Source of the DNA: SXXH01 sp041165735
GTDB taxonomy: Bacteria > Planctomycetota > UBA1135 > GCA-002686595
Direction: 5' to 3'
Length of the DNA stretch: 44,199 nucleotides
Assembly: GCA_046341775.1 (NCBI GenBank)
Contig: JBKDQQ010000003.1
Coordinates: forward strand, 1 to 44,199
Shown here: positions 42,272-44,199 of the stretch, one piece after another
Layout of the letters: each line of letters opens with the position of its first letter
Numbering within the stretch: position 1 is the stretch's first letter
Position numbers and translations under genes: made by a program
Notes under the pieces: model-generated
Told to the model about the DNA's origin: nothing
Seen by the model: only the letters and a program-made list of their open reading frames with translations
Database searches by the model: none

Positions 42272-43385
42272 ATGGCATCGATCAAGGAACTGCAAGCCCG
42301 CGCCGCGGAGCTCCAAGGCCGCTTCGAGCAGCTGAAGGAGTCTCTTTGACTACGCCAAGGCCAAGAGGCGCCTCGCCGAACTCGAGGCCGTCCAGAACGA
42401 CCCCGAGTTCTGGAACAACGCCGATCGCGCGCAGAAGGTGGTCGCCGAGGCGCGCGACACGCGCTCGGTAGTCGAGCCCATGGACGACATCCTCAAGGGG
42501 CAGGAGGAGGTCGAGCTGCTGGCCGAGATGGCGGCCGACGATCCCGCGGCGATCCCCGAGATGGAGGCGGTGGTGCTGCGCATGGAGCAGCACGTCGAGC
42601 AGCTCGACTTCCGCGTGATGCTCGGCGGGCCGAACGACCGCTGCGGCGCGTACGTGCAGTTCACCCCGGGCGCGGGCGGCGTCGACGCCGCCGATTGGGC
42701 CGGCATCCTGCTGCGCATGTACGTGCGCTGGGCCGAGAAGAAGGGCTACAAGGTCGTCGAGGTCGAACGCGTGCTCGACGACGACGGCGGCATCAAGTCG
42801 GCCACCATCGAGATCGAGGGCGACTACGCCTTCGGGCGCCTCAAGGCCGAGAACGGGGTGCATCGTCTGGTGCGCATCAGCCCCTTCGACGCGCAGGCGC
42901 GCCGCCAGACCGCCTTCGCCAGCGTCGACGTGACGCCTCTGCTCGACGATTCGATCAAGATCGAGATCAAGGAGAGCGACTGCGAGATCGAGACGATGCG
43001 CTCGGGCGGCGCCGGCGGCCAGAACGTGAACAAGGTCGAGACGGCCGTGCGCCTGCGCCACATCCCCTCGGGCATCATCATCCGCAGCCAGAGCCAGCGC
43101 TCGCAGCTCAAGAACAAGGAGCTGGCGTTCCGCCTGCTGCAGGCCAAGCTGATGCAGCTCGAGGAGGAGAAGCGCGAGGCGGAGAACCTCGCCGTGCGCG
43201 GCCAGCAGGCGGAGATCAGCTTCGGCAGCCAGATCCGGTCCTACGTCATGCATCCCTACCAGATGGTGAAGGACCACCGCACCGAGCACGAGACCGGCAA
43301 CATCGGCGCGGTGCTCGACGGCGAGCTCGACGACTTCATCGAAGCCTACCTGCGCAGCCGCAAGGCTCCCGCCCGCAAGGCCTGA
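42272..43385 (+). CDS. prfB: Peptide chain release factor 2 with programmed +1 frameshift
   Basis: The first 25 codons from ATG 42272 end at an in-frame TGA (42347-42349); the frame then continues at 42348 to 43385, giving a 370-residue protein. At the junction lies CTT-TGA-C with AAGGAG (42335-42340) three bases upstream, exactly the classical prfB autoregulatory site: when RF2 is scarce the ribosome slips +1 at CTT. The body has the SPF anticodon tripeptide (RISPFD) and the catalytic GGQ (SGGAGGQNVNKVET). It recognises UGA and UAA stops. Confidence 0.95.
42335..42350 (+). promoter_or_regulatory. prfB programmed +1 frameshift site
   Basis: AAGGAG, a 3-base spacer and CTTTGAC. Internal Shine-Dalgarno pairing plus slow decoding of the weak UGA-C stop causes CTT tRNA to slip to TTT. 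This is an autoregulatory element, not a mutation. Confidence 0.93.
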
Positions 43386-43412
43386 ACGAGGCGCGACGAC
43401 GCGCGCGACGCC

Positions 43413-43805
43413 ATGCCGAATCCCCACCCGCACTTCGACGACCAGGGCGTGCTCGACTGGAAGACCCGCTACGCCGAGGCGTTGGCCGCGGCCAAGGCCG
43501 AAGGCAAGTTGGTCTTCATCGAGCTCGGGCGCCTGCAATGCAGCCAGTGCCGCACGTTGGTGCAGCACATCGTGCCGCGTCCCGACGTCGCGCCTATCCT
43601 GCAGGAGCGCTTCGTCGCGCTGGCCGCCGACGCGGACGAGACGGAGGACGAGGTGCTCGAGCTGGCGGGCAACCTCGAGGACGCGTACATGCTGCCCTTC
43701 GTCATGTTCTGCGACGCCGATGGCCGGTTCCTCGCCGGCTCCTCGGGCCAGGTCAATCCCTTCACCTTCGCCGGCACCGTCAAGAAGCTCGCCGGATCCC
43801 CCTGA
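43413..43805 (+). CDS. Thioredoxin-like protein with CxxC
   Basis: The 130-residue protein has a thioredoxin-fold pattern: a helix AEALAAAKAEGKLVFIELG, then the redox pair C43-x-x-C46 (LQCSQCRTL), VPRPDVAPILQERFVALAADAD, and the cis-Pro region MLPFVMFCDADGRFLAGSSG. There is no signal peptide, so it is probably cytoplasmic. It resembles thioredoxin_7/DUF255-like proteins. The ATG at 43413 is the only good start; prfB ends 27 bases before. Confidence 0.8.
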   Translation: MPNPHPHFDDQGVLDWKTRYAEALAAAKAEGKLVFIELGRLQCSQCRTLVQHIVPRPDVAPILQERFVALAADADETEDEVLELAGNLEDAYMLPFVMFCDADGRFLAGSSGQVNPFTFAGTVKKLAGSP

Positions 43806-43837
43806 CCGGCGCGGCGCAGGACCGCGCAGCCACCACC

Positions 43838-44199
43838 ATGACCGCCACGCATCCGATCCGACGCGCGCTCGTCAGCGTCTCCGACAAGTCCGGCATCGAG
43901 GACTTCGCCCGCGGCCTCACTGCGCACGGCGTCGAGATCCTCTCGACCGGCGGCACCTACGCCGCTCTCAAGAAGGCCGGCGTGCCGGTGAAGGAAGTCA
44001 GCGAGCACACGGGCTTCCCCGAGATGATGGACGGCCGCGTGAAGACGCTGCACCCGAAGATCCACGGCGGGATCCTGGCGCTGCGCGACGACGCGGGCCA
44101 TGCCGGCGCCATGAAGGAGCACTCGATCTCCGGCATCGACCTCGTGTGCGTCAACCTCTATCCGTTCGAGGCGACCGTGGCGAAGCCAGGCTGCACGCG
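43838..44199 (+). CDS. purH: Bifunctional IMP cyclohydrolase/AICAR formyltransferase PurH (partial)
   Basis: The reading frame starts at ATG 43838 and runs off the right edge after 120 complete codons. The visible part is the MGS-like IMP cyclohydrolase domain: RRALVSVSDKSGIEDFARGL, LSTGGTYAALKKAG, GFPEMMDGRVKTLHPKIHGGIL and IDLVCVNLYPFEATV. It catalyses the last two steps of de novo purine synthesis. Confidence 0.95.
   Translation, partial: MTATHPIRRALVSVSDKSGIEDFARGLTAHGVEILSTGGTYAALKKAGVPVKEVSEHTGFPEMMDGRVKTLHPKIHGGILALRDDAGHAGAMKEHSISGIDLVCVNLYPFEATVAKPGCT

Noticed and set aside
42347..42349. In-frame TGA early in prfB read as a pseudogene
   Set aside because: The CTT-TGA-C slip site with an upstream AAGGAG is the known programmed frameshift, and the rest of RF2 is intact.

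Overview
This window is a GC-rich bacterial chromosome segment dominated by flagellar genes. The organism looks like a diderm with a very high-GC genome: there are several lipoprotein signal peptides and a secretin-type STN domain. Regulation follows a sigma-54/sigma-28 hierarchy of the FlrBC/FleSR kind. The unusual accessory proteins in the locus would fit Planctomycetota or a similarly divergent phylum, but no marker here settles the phylum.

Layout. (1) 1-1551 (+): tail of a membrane protein and a DadA-type FAD oxidoreductase. (2) 1580-17960 (-): one long flagellar run, read right to left. It starts with an NtrC-type regulator, then a REC-HATPase fusion, three accessory proteins (membrane/coiled coil, STN-TPR, coiled coil-TPR), a PAS histidine kinase and a second NtrC-type regulator. 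It continues with flgB-flgC-fliE-fliF-fliG-fliH-fliI-fliJ, a MotE-like protein, fliM and fliN. (3) 18177-22729 (+): two tandem short flagellins, fliD, fliS and a FliT/FlgN-like chaperone. (4) 22739-24846 (-): secreted MsrB, an unknown lipoprotein and a DUF4375-like protein. (5) 25040-34749 (+): fliO-fliP-fliQ-fliR-flhB-flhA-flhF-flhG, a two-helix membrane protein, fliA, a small Cys-rich protein and two lipoproteins. (6) 34757-36516 (-): secreted metallophosphoesterase and flgM. (7) 36699-44199: M1 peptidase, six-helix membrane protein, HAD phosphatase (-), M24 aminopeptidase P, prfB with its programmed frameshift, a thioredoxin-like protein and the start of purH.

How it works together. A near-perfect sigma-54 promoter (25007-25022) sits just before fliO, with a perfect 13+13 bp palindrome about 80-107 bp upstream. 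The two sigma-54 activators encoded at 9841-11220 and 16608-17960 are the obvious candidates to bind it. That operon delivers the export gate, FlhF/FlhG and the sigma factor FliA. Good FliA-type -10 boxes then precede flgM (GCCGATAA) and fliD (TCCGATAA), and a weaker one precedes the first flagellin. The window thus holds an intact regulatory circuit: sigma-54 activators, then FliA, then filament genes plus the anti-sigma factor. Hook, rod (beyond FlgBC/FliE), P/L ring, stator and chemotaxis genes are not here.

The most unusual content is the translationally coupled cassette 12397-16304 inserted between the two regulator genes. No tRNA, rRNA, CRISPR or insertion sequence was seen.
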